A DNA stretch of 64,000 bases, from positions 62,001-126,000 of the forward strand of contig NZ_JAHUXA010000011.1 of assembly GCF_019218745.1 (NCBI RefSeq), written 5' to 3'. Below the pieces are notes generated by a model that had not been told where the DNA came from, ran no database searches, and saw nothing but the letters and a program-made list of their open reading frames with translations. This stretch comes from Enterobacter sp. ENT03. GTDB taxonomy: Bacteria; Pseudomonadota; Gammaproteobacteria; Enterobacterales; Enterobacteriaceae. Position numbers and translations under genes: made by a program. Positions 17,769-30,979 of this stretch are shown here, in pieces. Numbering within the stretch: position 1 is the stretch's first letter; the number at the start of each line of letters is the position of its first letter.

Positions 17769-19106
17769 ATGATCAATCGCGTTAAAAGCTGGTTCGCGAC
17801 AATGCTGCTGCTGGCCTGTACTCAGGCGGGCGCGGCGACGTTATCCGATATTCAGGTGTCCAACGGGGATAATCAGGCACGCATCACCCTGAGCTTTATG
17901 GGCGATCCGGAATACGCTTTTTCCCAGGACGGCAAGCGCAGCGTGGCGCTGGACATCAAACAGACCGGCGTCATTCAGGGGCTGCCGCTGCAATTCAGCG
18001 GCAACAATCTGGTGAAGGCTATTCGTTCCGGCACGCCAAAAGATAATCAATCCCTGCGTTTGCTGGTCGATCTGACGCAAAACGGTAAAACCCGCGCGGT
18101 GAAGCAGCAAAACGGCGCCAGTTATACCGTGGTGTTTACCATTAATGCTGATGCGCCTCCACCACCGCCGCCGGTCGTGGTTAAGCGTGTCGAAACGCCA
18201 GCCGTTGCGCCCGCTATTGCGCCGCGCGCGGCAGAGCCAGCACGTAATCCGTTCAAAAATCAAAACGACCGCGTGACCAGCGTGACCAGCAGCAATACGG
18301 TGACGCGTCCGGCCATGCAGTCGCGCAGCGTCTCCGGTGACAAAGTGATCATCGCCATTGATGCCGGTCACGGTGGCCAGGACCCGGGCGCCATCGGCCC
18401 TGGCGGGACGCGTGAGAAGAACGTCACCATGGCGGTTGCCCGCAAACTGCGTGCGCTGCTCAATGACGATCCGATGTTTAAAGGCGTGCTGACCCGCGAC
18501 GGCGATTACTTTATTTCGGTAATGGGCCGTTCTGACGTGGCGCGTAAACAGAACGCGAACTTCCTGGTGTCGATCCATGCGGATGCCGCGCCGAATCGCG
18601 ATGCCACCGGCGCGTCCGTCTGGGTGCTGTCCAACCGTCGCGCCAACAGTGAAATGGCCAGCTGGCTTGAGCAGCACGAGAAGCAATCCGAACTGCTGGG
18701 CGGGGCAGGGGATGTGCTGGCGAACAGTCAGTCCGATCCCTACCTGAGTCAGGCGGTACTGGATTTGCAGTTCGGTCATTCCCAGCGGGTCGGGTATGAT
18801 GTTGCGGTGAATATGCTTGGCCAGTTGCAGCGCATTGGTTCGCTGCATAAGCGTCGCCCGGAACATGCCAGCCTTGGTGTGTTACGCTCGCCCGATATTC
18901 CGTCAGTGCTGGTAGAAACCGGTTTTATCAGTAACAACAGCGAAGAGCGCCTGCTGGGCAGCGATGCGTATCAGCAACAGCTCGCAGAAGCGATTTACGC
19001 CGGTCTGCGCCAGTATTTCCAGGCACATCCGATCCAGTCGGCACCGCAGGGCGGTGCCGGTCAGACGGCAAGTGCCGCCTCAGCAGGCGGCGCGTTCGTT
19101 AACTAA
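17769..19106 (+). CDS. amiB: N-acetylmuramoyl-L-alanine amidase AmiB
   Basis: AmiB (445 residues) splits septal peptidoglycan during daughter-cell separation and is activated by EnvC. A signal peptide covers about residues 1-22 (ending QAGAA). The AMIN domain follows (about 24-125) and directs the enzyme to the septum. A proline-rich linker (PPPPPPVV and beyond, about 135-190) leads to the Amidase_3 domain with zinc-site motifs [11 protein letters not shown] and VETGFISN. A longer in-frame upstream extension has no homologous content; the ATG at 17769 gives the exact family length. Confidence 0.96.
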   Translation: MINRVKSWFATMLLLACTQAGAATLSDIQVSNGDNQARITLSFMGDPEYAFSQDGKRSVALDIKQTGVIQGLPLQFSGNNLVKAIRSGTPKDNQSLRLLVDLTQNGKTRAVKQQNGASYTVVFTINADAPPPPPPVVVKRVETPAVAPAIAPRAAEPARNPFKNQNDRVTSVTSSNTVTRPAMQSRSVSGDKVIIAIDAGHGGQDPGAIGPGGTREKNVTMAVARKLRALLNDDPMFKGVLTRDGDYFISVMGRSDVARKQNANFLVSIHADAAPNRDATGASVWVLSNRRANSEMASWLEQHEKQSELLGGAGDVLANSQSDPYLSQAVLDLQFGHSQRVGYDVAVNMLGQLQRIGSLHKRRPEHASLGVLRSPDIPSVLVETGFISNNSEERLLGSDAYQQQLAEAIYAGLRQYFQAHPIQSAPQGGAGQTASAASAGGAFVN

Positions 19107-19115
19107 GGAGACTTC

Positions 19116-21008
19116 ATGCCGATTCAGGTTTTGCCGCCACAGCTTGCGAACCAGATCGCCGCTGGCGAAGTGGTGGAACGCCCTGCGTCGGTGGTGAAAG
19201 AGCTGGTGGAAAACAGCCTTGATGCCGGGGCGACCCGCATTGATATTGATATTGAACGCGGCGGGGCCAAGCTTATCCGTATTCGTGATAACGGCTGCGG
19301 CATCAAAAAAGACGAACTGGCGCTGGCGCTGGCGCGTCATGCAACCAGTAAAATCGCCTCCCTCGACGATCTCGAAGCCATTATCAGCCTCGGGTTTCGC
19401 GGCGAGGCGCTGGCCAGTATCAGTTCGGTATCCCGCCTGACGCTCACCTCGCGCACAGAAGATCAGCCCGAAGCCTGGCAGGCCTACGCCGAAGGGCGCG
19501 ACATGGACGTGACGATCAAACCCGCCGCGCATCCAGTGGGCACGACGCTTGAAGTGCTGGATCTGTTTTACAACACCCCTGCCCGCCGTAAGTTTATGCG
19601 TACCGAGAAAACCGAATTCGGACATATCGATGAGGTGATCCGCCGTATCGCGCTGGCGCGTTTCGACGTGACCATCAACCTGAACCACAACGGGAAAATG
19701 GTGCGCCAGTATCGTGCCGTACCGCCTGGCGGGCAGAAAGAACGCCGTCTGGGGGCGATTTGCGGTGTGCCTTTTATCGAACAGGCGCTGCAAATTGAAT
19801 GGCAGCACGGCGATCTGGGCATGCGCGGTTGGGTGGCCGATCCAAAATCTACCACCTCAGCTTTCGCTGAGATCCAGTACTGCTACGTCAATGGGCGCAT
19901 GATGCGCGACCGGCTGATCAACCACGCCATCCGTCAGGCCTGTGAAGATAAGCTGGGGGCCGATCAACAACCGGCGTTTGTGCTTTATCTGGAAATCGAT
20001 CCGCATCAGGTGGATGTCAACGTGCACCCGGCCAAGCACGAAGTGCGTTTTCATCAGTCGCGGCTGGTGCACGATTTTATCTATCAGGGCGTGTTGAGCG
20101 TCCTGCAACAACAGCTGGAGTCGCCGCTGCCGCTGACCGATGCGCCTGAACCGCGCAGTATGCCGGAAAACCGTATCGCGGCGGGTAAAAACCAGTTTGC
20201 TGAACCAGCCGTCGCTCGCGAGCCAACGCCCGAGCGTTATGCCGCACCGACTACCGCGCCGCGCAGTGGTCAACATGGCGGGCAAAGTGGGGCGCATACC
20301 AGCGGGCAAAGCAGCGGTGGTGCAAGCTGGCCGAACGCCCAGCCGGGCTATCAAAAGCAGCAAGGGGCGCTATATCGCCAGCTGCTGGAGACACCCGCCG
20401 TTGAGCGTAATGCCCCCGCGCCTGTACCGACGCCATCCGCCCTGGACGCGCACAGCCAGAGCTTTGGCCGCGTGCTGACCATTATCGGCCAGGATTGCGC
20501 CCTGCTGGAGCGCAACGATACGTTATTCCTGCTGGCGCTGCCGGTGGCGGAGCGCTGGTACAAACAGGCACAGCTGACGCCGGGTAGTACGGCGGCCTGC
20601 GCCCAGCCGCTGCTCATCCCGGTTCGCCTCAAAGTGAGTGCTGATGAGCGCGCGGCGTTGCAACGCGCCCAGGCAATGCTGGCGGAAATGGGCGTCGAAT
20701 TTCAGTATGATGCGCATCATGTGACCATTCGCGCCGTGCCTTTACCCTTACGCCAACAAAATTTACAAATCTTGATTCCTGAACTGATAGGCTACCTGGC
20801 GCAGCAAACGACGTTAGATGTGGCGAATACCGCCCAGTGGATTGCCCGTAAGCTTGAGAGCGTCCACCCACAGTGGAGTGTGGCCCAGGCCATCACCCTG
20901 CTGGCCGATGTCGAACGTCTTTGCCCGCAACTGGTGAAAGCCCCGCCGGGTGGTCTGGTTCAACCTGTTGATTTACATTCGGCGATGAACGCCCTGAGAC
21001 ATGACTGA
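19116..21008 (+). CDS. mutL: DNA mismatch repair protein MutL
   Basis: MutL (630 residues) links MutS mismatch recognition to MutH and UvrD. The GHKL ATPase motifs are in the N-terminal third: [18 protein letters not shown] and [11 protein letters not shown] variable Gly/Ser/Gln-rich linker (about 335-440) joins the dimerisation domain. The linker contains [18 protein letters not shown] and looks slightly longer than in E. coli (615 residues). No DQHAxxE endonuclease motif is seen, as expected where MutH exists. It overlaps miaA by 8 bases. Confidence 0.97.
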   Translation: MPIQVLPPQLANQIAAGEVVERPASVVKELVENSLDAGATRIDIDIERGGAKLIRIRDNGCGIKKDELALALARHATSKIASLDDLEAIISLGFRGEALASISSVSRLTLTSRTEDQPEAWQAYAEGRDMDVTIKPAAHPVGTTLEVLDLFYNTPARRKFMRTEKTEFGHIDEVIRRIALARFDVTINLNHNGKMVRQYRAVPPGGQKERRLGAICGVPFIEQALQIEWQHGDLGMRGWVADPKSTTSAFAEIQYCYVNGRMMRDRLINHAIRQACEDKLGADQQPAFVLYLEIDPHQVDVNVHPAKHEVRFHQSRLVHDFIYQGVLSVLQQQLESPLPLTDAPEPRSMPENRIAAGKNQFAEPAVAREPTPERYAAPTTAPRSGQHGGQSGAHTSGQSSGGASWPNAQPGYQKQQGALYRQLLETPAVERNAPAPVPTPSALDAHSQSFGRVLTIIGQDCALLERNDTLFLLALPVAERWYKQAQLTPGSTAACAQPLLIPVRLKVSADERAALQRAQAMLAEMGVEFQYDAHHVTIRAVPLPLRQQNLQILIPELIGYLAQQTTLDVANTAQWIARKLESVHPQWSVAQAITLLADVERLCPQLVKAPPGGLVQPVDLHSAMNALRHD

Positions 21009-21951
21009 CCAGAGTATGGCGAGCCTGCCTAAGGCAATTTTTTTAATGGGGCCAACGGCCTCGGGCAAAACGGCGTTAGCCATTGAGTTGCGTAAAGTTT
21101 TGCCAGTAGAGTTGATAAGCGTGGACTCTGCCCTTATTTATCAAGGGATGGATATCGGTACCGCGAAGCCAGATGCCGACGAATTACGCGCGGCACCGCA
21201 CCGGTTGCTGGATATTCTCGACCCGGCACAGGCGTATTCAGCGGCTGATTTTCGCCGCGATGCCCTGGCGCACATGGCCGAGATCACCGCCGCCGGGCGT
21301 ATTCCGTTACTGGTGGGTGGTACCATGCTCTACTTTAAGGCGCTGCTGGAAGGTTTATCGCCTTTACCCTCAGCGGATCCTGCAGTAAGAGCTAAAATTG
21401 AACAACAGGCGGCCGAGCTGGGATGGGACGCGCTGCACAGGCAACTTCTGGAGATAGATCCGGTAGCCGGTGCGCGAATTCATCCGAATGATCCGCAAAG
21501 GCTTTCCCGGGCACTGGAAGTTTTTTTCATTTCGGGTAAAACTTTAACGGAACTGACGCAAACGTCAGGAGAGGCTCTGCCGTATCAGGTGCATCAGTTC
21601 GCCATCGCCCCGGCGAGCCGTGAACTGCTCCATCAGCGAATTGAGCAGCGTTTTCATCAGATGTTAGCTTCAGGTTTTGAAGCAGAAGTGCGGGCGCTTT
21701 TTGCCCGTGGAGATTTGCATACGGACATGCCTTCCATTCGTTGTGTGGGATACCGCCAGATGTGGTCATATCTTGAAGGCGAAATTTCATATGATGAAAT
21801 GGTTTATCGAGGAGTTTGCGCCACGAGGCAGTTAGCGAAGCGTCAGATCACCTGGCTGCGTAGCTGGGACGGGGTTCACTGGTTAGACAGCGAATCACCA
21901 GAACAGGCAAGAAACGCGGTATTACAGGTAGTTGGTGCTAACGCAAACTGA
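21001..21951 (+). CDS. miaA: tRNA dimethylallyltransferase
   Basis: MiaA (316 residues) transfers a dimethylallyl group to A37 of tRNAs that read UNN codons. The P-loop [14 protein letters not shown] is near the N-terminus, followed by [18 protein letters not shown] and the substrate segment [20 protein letters not shown]. It starts inside the end of mutL. hfq follows after 96 bases; in E. coli hfq promoters are located within miaA and upstream of it. Confidence 0.97.
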   Translation: MTDQSMASLPKAIFLMGPTASGKTALAIELRKVLPVELISVDSALIYQGMDIGTAKPDADELRAAPHRLLDILDPAQAYSAADFRRDALAHMAEITAAGRIPLLVGGTMLYFKALLEGLSPLPSADPAVRAKIEQQAAELGWDALHRQLLEIDPVAGARIHPNDPQRLSRALEVFFISGKTLTELTQTSGEALPYQVHQFAIAPASRELLHQRIEQRFHQMLASGFEAEVRALFARGDLHTDMPSIRCVGYRQMWSYLEGEISYDEMVYRGVCATRQLAKRQITWLRSWDGVHWLDSESPEQARNAVLQVVGANAN

Positions 21952-22035
21952 ATGTGTACAATTACCCCGTATCGTGCGCAAAATTTTACGCAGTTTTCAG
22001 GGCCTTCGGGTTCTAAGTACAAAACAAGCATATAA

Positions 22036-22356
<321 letters not shown>

Positions 22357-22492
22357 GGTTAGTTGTTGTTGCCCATGTCGGGGAGCCACATCGTACTCAA
22401 TGGATTTTAAGTTGCAGGAAAGTTAACGCACATGCAGCTTAAAAGACGACGAGTATCTGGGTTCCCCGCTGGTATTTTAAGAGGGTTTACGC

Positions 22493-23773
22493 TTGTTTGA
22501 CCGTTATGACGCCGGTGAGCAGGCGGTTCTGGTACACATCTATTTTTCGCAAGACAAAGATATGGAAGATCTCCAGGAGTTTGAATCCTTGGTCTCTTCA
22601 GCTGGTGTCGAAGCAATGCAGGTGGTTACCGGTAGCCGTAAAGCACCGCACCCAAAGTATTTTGTTGGTGAAGGTAAGGCAGTTGAAATAGCGGAAGCCG
22701 TAAAGGCAACAGGGGCTTCGGTCGTACTTTTCGATCATGCATTGACCCCTGCTCAGGAACGTAATCTTGAACGGTTATGCGAATGTCGTGTTATTGACCG
22801 CACCGGCTTGATTTTAGACATTTTCGCCCAACGTGCACGTACCCATGAAGGTAAGTTGCAGGTTGAGCTGGCGCAGCTGCGCCACATGGCTACGCGCCTG
22901 GTGCGTGGCTGGACCCACCTTGAGCGACAGAAAGGCGGGATTGGTTTGCGTGGTCCGGGGGAAACCCAGCTCGAGACCGACCGTCGTTTACTACGCAATC
23001 GCATTATGCAAATCCTCTCGCGGCTTGAGAAAGTTGAAAAGCAGCGTGAGCAGGGACGTCGCTCCCGTCAGAAAGCCGATATTCCGACCGTGTCTTTAGT
23101 GGGATATACCAACGCCGGCAAATCGACGCTGTTTAACCAGATCACCGAGGCCCAGGTTTACGCCGCAGACCAGCTGTTTGCGACCCTGGATCCGACCCTG
23201 CGCCGCATTGACGTGGCAGACGTGGGCGAAACCGTGCTGGCGGATACCGTAGGGTTTATTCGCCATTTGCCGCATGATCTGGTAGCCGCGTTTAAAGCGA
23301 CGTTGCAGGAAACCCGTCAGGCTACGCTGCTGTTGCACGTTGTCGACGCGGCAGACGTTCGTCTGCAGGACAACATTGCCGCGGTGGATACGGTGCTCGA
23401 AGAGATCGACGCACACGAGATCCCCACGCTGATGGTGATGAACAAAATCGATATGCTCGACGATTTCGAGCCGCGTATCGATCGTGACGACGAGAATAAA
23501 CCGATTCGGGTTTGGCTTTCTGCGCAGACCGGCGTCGGTGTACCACTGTTATTCCAGGCGTTAACCGAACGGCTTTCCGGAGAAGTCGCGCAGCACACGT
23601 TGCGTTTACCCCCCGAAGAAGGTCGTTTGCGAAGCCGGTTTCACCAGCTTCAGGCGATAGAAAAAGAGTGGATGGAGGACGACGGCACCGTGGGTATGCA
23701 GGTACGCATGCCGATCATTGACTGGCGTCGCCTCTGTAAACAAGAACCGGCATTGGTGGACTACGTGGTCTAA
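22493..23773 (+). CDS. hflX: Ribosome-splitting GTPase HflX
   Basis: HflX (426 residues) rescues stalled 70S ribosomes after stress. The N-terminal nucleotide-binding domain contains HPKYFVGEGKA. A coiled-coil linker is followed by the Obg-like G domain with GYTNAGKSTLFN (G1), DTVGFIRHLP (G3) and MNKIDML (G4). The start is TTG at 22493 (MFDRYDAGEQ), preceded by AAGAGGG; it gives the exact family length, and no ATG in frame would. Confidence 0.95.
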   Translation: MFDRYDAGEQAVLVHIYFSQDKDMEDLQEFESLVSSAGVEAMQVVTGSRKAPHPKYFVGEGKAVEIAEAVKATGASVVLFDHALTPAQERNLERLCECRVIDRTGLILDIFAQRARTHEGKLQVELAQLRHMATRLVRGWTHLERQKGGIGLRGPGETQLETDRRLLRNRIMQILSRLEKVEKQREQGRRSRQKADIPTVSLVGYTNAGKSTLFNQITEAQVYAADQLFATLDPTLRRIDVADVGETVLADTVGFIRHLPHDLVAAFKATLQETRQATLLLHVVDAADVRLQDNIAAVDTVLEEIDAHEIPTLMVMNKIDMLDDFEPRIDRDDENKPIRVWLSAQTGVGVPLLFQALTERLSGEVAQHTLRLPPEEGRLRSRFHQLQAIEKEWMEDDGTVGMQVRMPIIDWRRLCKQEPALVDYVV

Positions 23774-23840
23774 CCGGCGTATCACCTGAAGACATTCCCC
23801 CTCTGGGGGTATCACCGCATAACAAATATGGAGCACAAAC

Positions 23841-25097
23841 ATGGCGTGGAATCAGCCCGGTAATAACGGACAAGACCGCGACCCGTGGGGAAGCAGCAAC
23901 AAGCCCGACGGTAACTCTGGGGGAAACAAAGGCGGTCGCGAACAGGGGCCGCCTGATTTAGATGATATTTTCCGTAAGCTGAGCAAAAAGCTCGGCGGTC
24001 TGGGCGGGGGTAAAGGCACCGGTTCAGGCGGGGGAAGCTCCGCGCCAGGTCCTCGCAGTCATATGGGTGGACGTGTGGTCGGTATCGTCGCTGCGGCCGC
24101 CGTCATTATCTGGGCTGCCAGCGGTTTCTACACCATTAAAGAAGCCGAGCGCGGTGTCGTCACCCGTTTCGGTAAATTCAGCCATCTGGTTGAGCCAGGC
24201 CTTAACTGGAAGCCTACGTTCATCGACAACGTGACGGCGGTAAACGTTGAATCCGTCCGTGAACTGGCGGCCTCCGGCGTGATGCTGACCTCCGACGAAA
24301 ACGTCGTGCGTGTGGAAATGAACGTGCAGTACCGCGTGACCGATCCGCAGCACTATCTCTTTAGCGTGACCAGCGCGGATGACAGCCTGCGTCAGGCTAC
24401 CGACAGCGCCCTGCGTGGCGTGATCGGCAAATACACTATGGACCGTATCCTCACCGAAGGCCGTACCGTTATTCGTAGCGATACCCAGCGTGAACTGGAA
24501 GAGACGATCCGTCCGTACAACATGGGTATCACCCTGCTGGACGTGAACTTCCAGGCGGCACGTCCACCGGAAGCCGTACAGGCCGCCTTTGATGATGCGA
24601 TTGCCGCGCGTGAAAACGAACAGCAGTCCATCCGTGAAGCGGAAGCCTACGCGAACGAAGTCCAGCCGCGTGCGAACGGTCAGGCACAGCGTATTCTGGA
24701 AGAAGCCCGCGCTTACCGCACGCAGACCATCCTGGAAGCACAGGGTGAAGTGGCGCGTTTTGCCAAGCTGCTGCCGGAATATAAAGCCGCACCGGAAATT
24801 ACCCGTGAACGTCTGTATATCGAAAGCATGGAAAAAGTGCTGAGCCACACCCGCAAAGTGCTGGTTAACGATAAAGGCGGCAACCTGATGGTACTGCCAC
24901 TGGATCAGATGCTGAAAGGCGGTAACGCCAGCGGAGCAAAGAGTGAGACTAACGGTGCCAACAATCTGTTGCGCCTGCCGCCTGCCTCAAACTCCGGCAG
25001 CAATGCCGGCACAGCACCGACTGCCAGCCAGGGTGACATCATGGACCAACGCCGTGCTAACGCGCAGCGTAACGACTCACAGCGTCAGGGGGAATAA
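23841..25097 (+). CDS. hflK: FtsH modulator subunit HflK
   Basis: HflK (418 residues) forms with HflC a large SPFH/band-7 cage around the FtsH protease in the inner membrane. The N-terminus is cytoplasmic and glycine-rich (GGGKGTGSGGGSSAPGP). One membrane helix at about residues 80-98 (VVGIVAAAAVIIWAASGFY) follows, then the periplasmic SPFH domain starting TIKEAERGVVTRFGKF, a long helical region, and an Asn/Ser-rich tail. hflC starts two bases after its stop. Confidence 0.97.
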   Translation: MAWNQPGNNGQDRDPWGSSNKPDGNSGGNKGGREQGPPDLDDIFRKLSKKLGGLGGGKGTGSGGGSSAPGPRSHMGGRVVGIVAAAAVIIWAASGFYTIKEAERGVVTRFGKFSHLVEPGLNWKPTFIDNVTAVNVESVRELAASGVMLTSDENVVRVEMNVQYRVTDPQHYLFSVTSADDSLRQATDSALRGVIGKYTMDRILTEGRTVIRSDTQRELEETIRPYNMGITLLDVNFQAARPPEAVQAAFDDAIAARENEQQSIREAEAYANEVQPRANGQAQRILEEARAYRTQTILEAQGEVARFAKLLPEYKAAPEITRERLYIESMEKVLSHTRKVLVNDKGGNLMVLPLDQMLKGGNASGAKSETNGANNLLRLPPASNSGSNAGTAPTASQGDIMDQRRANAQRNDSQRQGE

Positions 25098-25099
25098 CG

Positions 25100-26104
25100 A
25101 TGCGTAAGTCTATTATTGCGGTAATTATTATCGTGCTGGTCGTGCTCTATACGTCTATTTTCGTGGTGAAAGAAGGCGAGCGCGGCATTACCATGCGTTT
25201 TGGTAAAGTCCTCCGCGACGACGAAAACAAACCGCTGGTCTTTGAACCGGGTCTGCATTTCAAACTGCCGTTTATCGAAGCGGTTAAAACGCTCGACGCC
25301 CGTATCCAGACCATGGATAACCAGGCCGACCGCTTTGTGACCAAAGAGAAGAAAGACCTGATTGTTGATTCCTATATCAAGTGGCGCATCAGCGACTTCA
25401 GCCGTTACTACCTGGCAACCGGTGGTGGCGACGTTTCTCAGGCGGAAGTGCTGCTGAAACGTAAGTTCTCTGACCGTCTGCGTTCTGAGATTGGTCGTCT
25501 GGACGTGAAAGACATTGTGACCGATTCCCGTGGTCGTCTGACGCTGGAAGTGCGCGATGCTCTGAACTCAGGCTCTGCTGGCACCGAAGATGAAGTGGCA
25601 ACGCCTGCTGCCGATGACGAAATCGCGAAAGCCGCGAAACGCATCACGGCGGAAACCAACGGAAAAGTGCCGGTGGTGAACCCGAACAGTATGGCGGCGT
25701 TAGGTATTGAAGTGGTCGACGTGCGTATCAAGCAGATCAACCTGCCGAACGAAGTGTCGGAAGCGATTTACAACCGTATGCGCGCCGAGCGTGAAGCGGT
25801 TGCCCGTCGCCACCGTTCACAGGGCCAGGAAGAAGCTGAGAAGCTGCGCGCCGCCTCCGATTATCAAGTGACGAAAACGCTGGCAGAAGCCGAGCGTGAA
25901 GGCCGTATCCAGCGTGGTGAAGGGGATGCCGAAGCGGCAAAACTGTTTGCTGATGCCTTTAGCCAGGATCCTGACTTCTACGCCTTCATTCGTAGCCTGC
26001 GTGCTTATGAGAACAGCTTCCAGAGCAACCAGGACGTGATGGTGCTCAGCCCGGACAGCGATTTCTTCCGCTATATGAAGACGCCGGGCAACGCCGTACG
26101 ATAA
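25100..26104 (+). CDS. hflC: FtsH modulator subunit HflC
   Basis: HflC (334 residues) is the partner of HflK. A single N-terminal helix (about residues 4-22) is followed by the SPFH domain (VVKEGERGITMRFGKVLRD) and a coiled-coil stretch rich in Ala, Glu and Arg. The C-terminus with YKAF-type SLRAYENSF is usual. It closes the hfq-hflX-hflK-hflC transcript; a terminator follows 30 bases later. Confidence 0.97.
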   Translation: MRKSIIAVIIIVLVVLYTSIFVVKEGERGITMRFGKVLRDDENKPLVFEPGLHFKLPFIEAVKTLDARIQTMDNQADRFVTKEKKDLIVDSYIKWRISDFSRYYLATGGGDVSQAEVLLKRKFSDRLRSEIGRLDVKDIVTDSRGRLTLEVRDALNSGSAGTEDEVATPAADDEIAKAAKRITAETNGKVPVVNPNSMAALGIEVVDVRIKQINLPNEVSEAIYNRMRAEREAVARRHRSQGQEEAEKLRAASDYQVTKTLAEAEREGRIQRGEGDAEAAKLFADAFSQDPDFYAFIRSLRAYENSFQSNQDVMVLSPDSDFFRYMKTPGNAVR

Positions 26105-26133
26105 GTACCGCCAGACTGTTTTAACTGCTAAAG

Positions 26134-26164
26134 ACCACCGGGTTCTTCAGGGACCGGTGGTTTT
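26134..26164 (+). terminator. Terminator after hflC
   Basis: The arms ACCACCGG (26134-26141) and CCGGTGGT (26154-26161) pair around a 12-base loop and run into TTTT. Position and form indicate a rho-independent terminator for the hfl operon. Confidence 0.75.
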
Positions 26165-26185
26165 CTCATTCAGGGATCCTCATAA

Positions 26186-26383
26186 ATGAACACCACAATC
26201 TGGCTTGCACTGGCGCTCGTACTGGTACTGGAAGGCCTCGGGCCGATGCTTTATCCCCGCGCATGGCGACGAATGATCGGCGCACTCATTCAACTTCCCG
26301 ATAACGTTTTACGTCGTTTTGGCGGTGGTCTAGTGGTTGCAGGCGTCGTTGTCTACTATATGTTGAGGAAAACGATTGGCTGA
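26186..26383 (+). CDS. yjeT: DUF2065 small membrane protein YjeT
   Basis: A 65-residue inner-membrane protein with two hydrophobic segments (about 4-22 and 45-62) joined by a basic loop (YPRAWRRMIGALIQLPDNVLRRF). It matches YjeT of E. coli in length and position between hflC and purA. Function is unknown. It sits behind the hflC terminator, so it may be transcribed with purA. Confidence 0.92.
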   Translation: MNTTIWLALALVLVLEGLGPMLYPRAWRRMIGALIQLPDNVLRRFGGGLVVAGVVVYYMLRKTIG

Positions 26384-26482
26384 AGGAAAAGCACGCAGAG
26401 TTGGCGAAATTAGCGGGTAAAAAGTGCTGATAATCAGAAAAAGCGATGGTAGAATCCTTTTTTAAGCAAACGGTGATCTTGA

Positions 26483-27784
<1,302 letters not shown>

Positions 27785-27791
27785 TCACGCC

Positions 27792-27823
27792 AGGGGCGCC
27801 TTCATAGCGCCCCTTGTTTTTCA
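27792..27823 (+). terminator. Terminator after purA
   Basis: The arms AGGGGCGC and GCGCCCCT pair around CTTCATA-type loop bases, then TTGTTTTT follows. It begins eight bases after the purA stop codon. Confidence 0.8.
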
Positions 27824-27950
27824 GTTATTTCGCATACCCATCACCGCTCAATTCTAAATAAATTAGCAGCCTGGCTGGTGGCTGGTTTATCATCAATACT
27901 GTCAATACACCACGGGTGTCCCGCGTTTTTTCTTATTTCCTGAGGTTGAT

Positions 27951-28376
27951 GTGCAGTTAACGAGTTTCACCGATTACGGATTGCGAGCCTTAATCTACAT
28001 GGCGTCGTTACCGGAAGGGCGAATGACCAGTATTTCTGAAGTGACAGAAGTGTACGGTGTGTCCCGTAATCACATGGTCAAAATCATCAACCAGCTGAGC
28101 CGGGCAGGATATGTGACGGCCGTCAGGGGTAAAAACGGCGGGATCCGGCTGGGTAAGCCAGCCCGTGATATAGGTATCGGTGATGTTGTGCGTGAGCTGG
28201 AGCCGCTGACACTGGTCAATTGCAGCAGCGCATTTTGCCATATCACACCTGCCTGCCGCCTGAAAAAGGCCCTTTCCCAGGCCGTGCAGAGCTTTCTAAA
28301 GGAGCTGGACAGCTACACGCTGGCCGACCTGGTTGAAGAGAATCAACCGCTTTATAAATTATTGCTGGTGGAATGA
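27951..28376 (+). CDS. nsrR: Nitric oxide-sensing repressor NsrR
   Basis: NsrR (141 residues) is an Rrf2-family repressor whose [Fe-S] cluster senses nitric oxide. The winged helix is N-terminal ([22 protein letters not shown], recognition region), and the three cluster cysteines are in [12 protein letters not shown]. The start is GTG with TGAGG upstream, as in E. coli. It is followed by rnr after 38 bases. A matching operator sits ahead of ytfE at 62462-62484 in this window, a well-known NsrR target. Confidence 0.97.
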   Translation: MQLTSFTDYGLRALIYMASLPEGRMTSISEVTEVYGVSRNHMVKIINQLSRAGYVTAVRGKNGGIRLGKPARDIGIGDVVRELEPLTLVNCSSAFCHITPACRLKKALSQAVQSFLKELDSYTLADLVEENQPLYKLLLVE

Positions 28377-28414
28377 CAGAAATTTCCGCCAGAGCTGACA
28401 ACGGAGGAACCGCA

Positions 28415-30880
28415 ATGTCACAAGATCCTTTCCAGGACCGCGAAGCTGAAAAGTACGCCAACCCTATCCCCAGTCGTGAATTCATTCTCGATCACTTATC
28501 CAAACGCGAAAAACCCGCTAACCGCGAAGAACTGGCGGTAGAACTCAATATCGAAGGTGAAGAACAGCTCGAAGGGCTGCGTCGCCGCCTGCGCGCCATG
28601 GAGCGCGACGGGCAACTGGTCTTCACCCGCCGTCAGTGCTACGCGCTGCCGGAACGTCTCGACCTGCTAAAAGGCAAGGTCATCGGTCACCGCGATGGCT
28701 TCGGCTTCTTGCGCGTTGAAGGCCGTAAAGACGACCTCTATCTCTCTTCTGAGCAGATGAAAATGTGCATGCACGGCGACATCGTGCTGGCGCAGCCGCT
28801 CGGCGCTGACCGTAAAGGCCGCCGCGAAGCGCGTATCGTGCGCGTGCTGGAGCCGCGTACCGGGCAGATCGTGGGCCGCTACTTCACCGACGCCGGTGTG
28901 GGCTTTGTGGTGCCGGATGACAGCCGTCTGAGCTTTGACATCCTCGTGCCGCCGGAAGAGATCATGGGCGCGCGTATGGGCTTCGTGGTGGTGGTTGAAC
29001 TGACCCAGCGTCCGACCCGTCGCACCAAAGCCATCGGCAAAATTGTCGAAGTGCTGGGCGATAACATGGGCACCAGCATGGCTGTTGATATGGCGCTGCG
29101 TACCCATGAAATCCCTTACGTCTGGCCGAAAGCTGTCGAAGACGAGATCGCCACGCTTAGCGAGCAGGTGCCGGAAGCGGCGAAATCAGGTCGCGTTGAT
29201 TTACGCAACCTGCCGCTGGTCACCATCGACGGCGAAGACGCCCGCGACTTCGACGATGCGGTCTACTGTGAGAAAAAACGCGGTGGCGGCTGGCGTCTGT
29301 GGGTAGCCATTGCCGACGTCAGCTATTACGTACGCCCTGGCACAGCGCTGGACGACGAAGCGCACAACCGTGGCACCTCGGTTTACTTCCCGTCGCAGGT
29401 AGTGCCGATGCTGCCGGAAGTGCTCTCCAACGGTCTGTGCTCGCTTAACCCGCAGGTTGACCGTCTCTGTATGGTGTGTGAGATGACTATCTCCACCAAA
29501 GGCCGCTTAACCGGCTACAAATTCTATGAAGCGGTGATGAGCTCCCATGCGCGCCTGACCTACACCAAAGTCTGGCACATGCTGGAAGGCGATCAGGAAC
29601 TGCGTCAGCAGTATGCGCCGCTGGTGCCGCACATCGAAGAGTTGCACAACCTCTACAAAACGCTGAACCAGGCGCGTGAAGAGCGCGGTGGCATCTCCTT
29701 TGAGAGCGAAGAAGCGAAGTTTATCTTCAACGCTGAACGCCGTATTGAGCGTATCGAGCTGACCGAACGTAACGACGCCCACAAATTGATCGAAGAGTGC
29801 ATGATCCTCGCCAACATCTCGGCAGCGCGTTTTGTCGAGAAAGCGAAAGAGCCGGCGCTGTTCCGTATTCACGACCGTCCGACCAACGAAGCGATCACCT
29901 CATTCCGCTCGGTACTGGCGGAGCTGGGCCTGGAATTGCCGGGCGGCAGCAAACCGGAGCCGGGCGATTACGCCGCGCTGCTGGAATCCATCGCCGATCG
30001 TCCCGATCATGAAATGCTGCAAACCATGCTGCTGCGCTCGATGAAACAGGCGATTTACGATCCAGAAAACCGTGGTCACTTTGGTCTGTCGCTGCAACAG
30101 TATGCGCACTTTACCTCGCCGATCCGTCGTTATCCCGACCTCTCGCTGCACCGCGCCATCAAATACCTGCTGGCGAAAGAGCAGGGCCATGAAGGCGACA
30201 GCACCGAAACCGGCGGCTGGCACTACAGCGTGGAAGAGATGCTGCAACTGGGCCAGCACTGCTCCATGGCGGAACGCCGTGCCGACGAAGCCACGCGCGA
30301 AGTCTCCGACTGGTTGAAATGCGACTTTATGCAGGATCAAGTCGGCAACACCTTCTCTGGCGTCATTGCCAGCGTTACCGGCTTTGGTTTCTTTGTGCGC
30401 CTGAGCGATCTGTTTATCGACGGCCTGGTGCACGTCTCGTCCCTCGACAACGACTACTACCGTTTCGATCAGGTCGGCCAGCGTCTGATTGGCGAATCTG
30501 GCGGGCAAACCTATCGCCTGGGCGACCGTGTGGAAGTGCGCGTGGAAGCGGTCAACATGGACGAGCGTAAAATCGACTTCACATTGATCTCCAGCGAACG
30601 TGCGCCGCGTAACGTCGGCAAAACCGAACGCGAAAAAGCCAAAAAAGGCGCGCCAGGACGCAATAGCAGCCGCCGTCGTCAGGTTGGTAAAAAAGTGAAC
30701 TTCGAGCCGGACAACGCGTTCCGTGGTGAGAAAGGCAAACCAAAAGCCAAAAACCCGGACAGCGCGCAGCCGAAAGCGAAGAAAGAGAAAAAGCCGAAGG
30801 CAGCGCCATCGGCGAAAACGCAAAAAATCGCGGCGGCCACCAAAGCAAAACGCGCAGCAAAAAAGAAAGTCGCTGAATAA
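28415..30880 (+). CDS. rnr: Exoribonuclease R
   Basis: RNase R (821 residues) degrades structured RNA 3' to 5' and acts with SmpB-tmRNA in quality control. It shows an N-terminal helix-turn-helix part, two cold-shock domains, the RNB catalytic domain ([17 protein letters not shown] with the metal-binding aspartates), an S1 domain ([17 protein letters not shown]) and a Lys/Ala-rich tail ([16 protein letters not shown]). The start MSQDPFQ is preceded by GGAGGA; an upstream in-frame ATG overlaps nsrR. It is cotranscribed with nsrR and probably with rlmB. Confidence 0.97.
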   Translation: MSQDPFQDREAEKYANPIPSREFILDHLSKREKPANREELAVELNIEGEEQLEGLRRRLRAMERDGQLVFTRRQCYALPERLDLLKGKVIGHRDGFGFLRVEGRKDDLYLSSEQMKMCMHGDIVLAQPLGADRKGRREARIVRVLEPRTGQIVGRYFTDAGVGFVVPDDSRLSFDILVPPEEIMGARMGFVVVVELTQRPTRRTKAIGKIVEVLGDNMGTSMAVDMALRTHEIPYVWPKAVEDEIATLSEQVPEAAKSGRVDLRNLPLVTIDGEDARDFDDAVYCEKKRGGGWRLWVAIADVSYYVRPGTALDDEAHNRGTSVYFPSQVVPMLPEVLSNGLCSLNPQVDRLCMVCEMTISTKGRLTGYKFYEAVMSSHARLTYTKVWHMLEGDQELRQQYAPLVPHIEELHNLYKTLNQAREERGGISFESEEAKFIFNAERRIERIELTERNDAHKLIEECMILANISAARFVEKAKEPALFRIHDRPTNEAITSFRSVLAELGLELPGGSKPEPGDYAALLESIADRPDHEMLQTMLLRSMKQAIYDPENRGHFGLSLQQYAHFTSPIRRYPDLSLHRAIKYLLAKEQGHEGDSTETGGWHYSVEEMLQLGQHCSMAERRADEATREVSDWLKCDFMQDQVGNTFSGVIASVTGFGFFVRLSDLFIDGLVHVSSLDNDYYRFDQVGQRLIGESGGQTYRLGDRVEVRVEAVNMDERKIDFTLISSERAPRNVGKTEREKAKKGAPGRNSSRRRQVGKKVNFEPDNAFRGEKGKPKAKNPDSAQPKAKKEKKPKAAPSAKTQKIAAATKAKRAAKKKVAE

Positions 30881-30979
30881 AACAATCCTCCCCCTTTCGC
30901 TATAAAGGGGGAGCCTCCCTCAGTTATAATGCACAGAAATGCGTACAACGCGGCGTAGCCCGCCCTACACGAGTATCTT

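Noticed and set aside
17841-18866. A 341-codon minus-strand open frame opposite amiB
   Set aside because: Antisense shadow of amiB without any domain.
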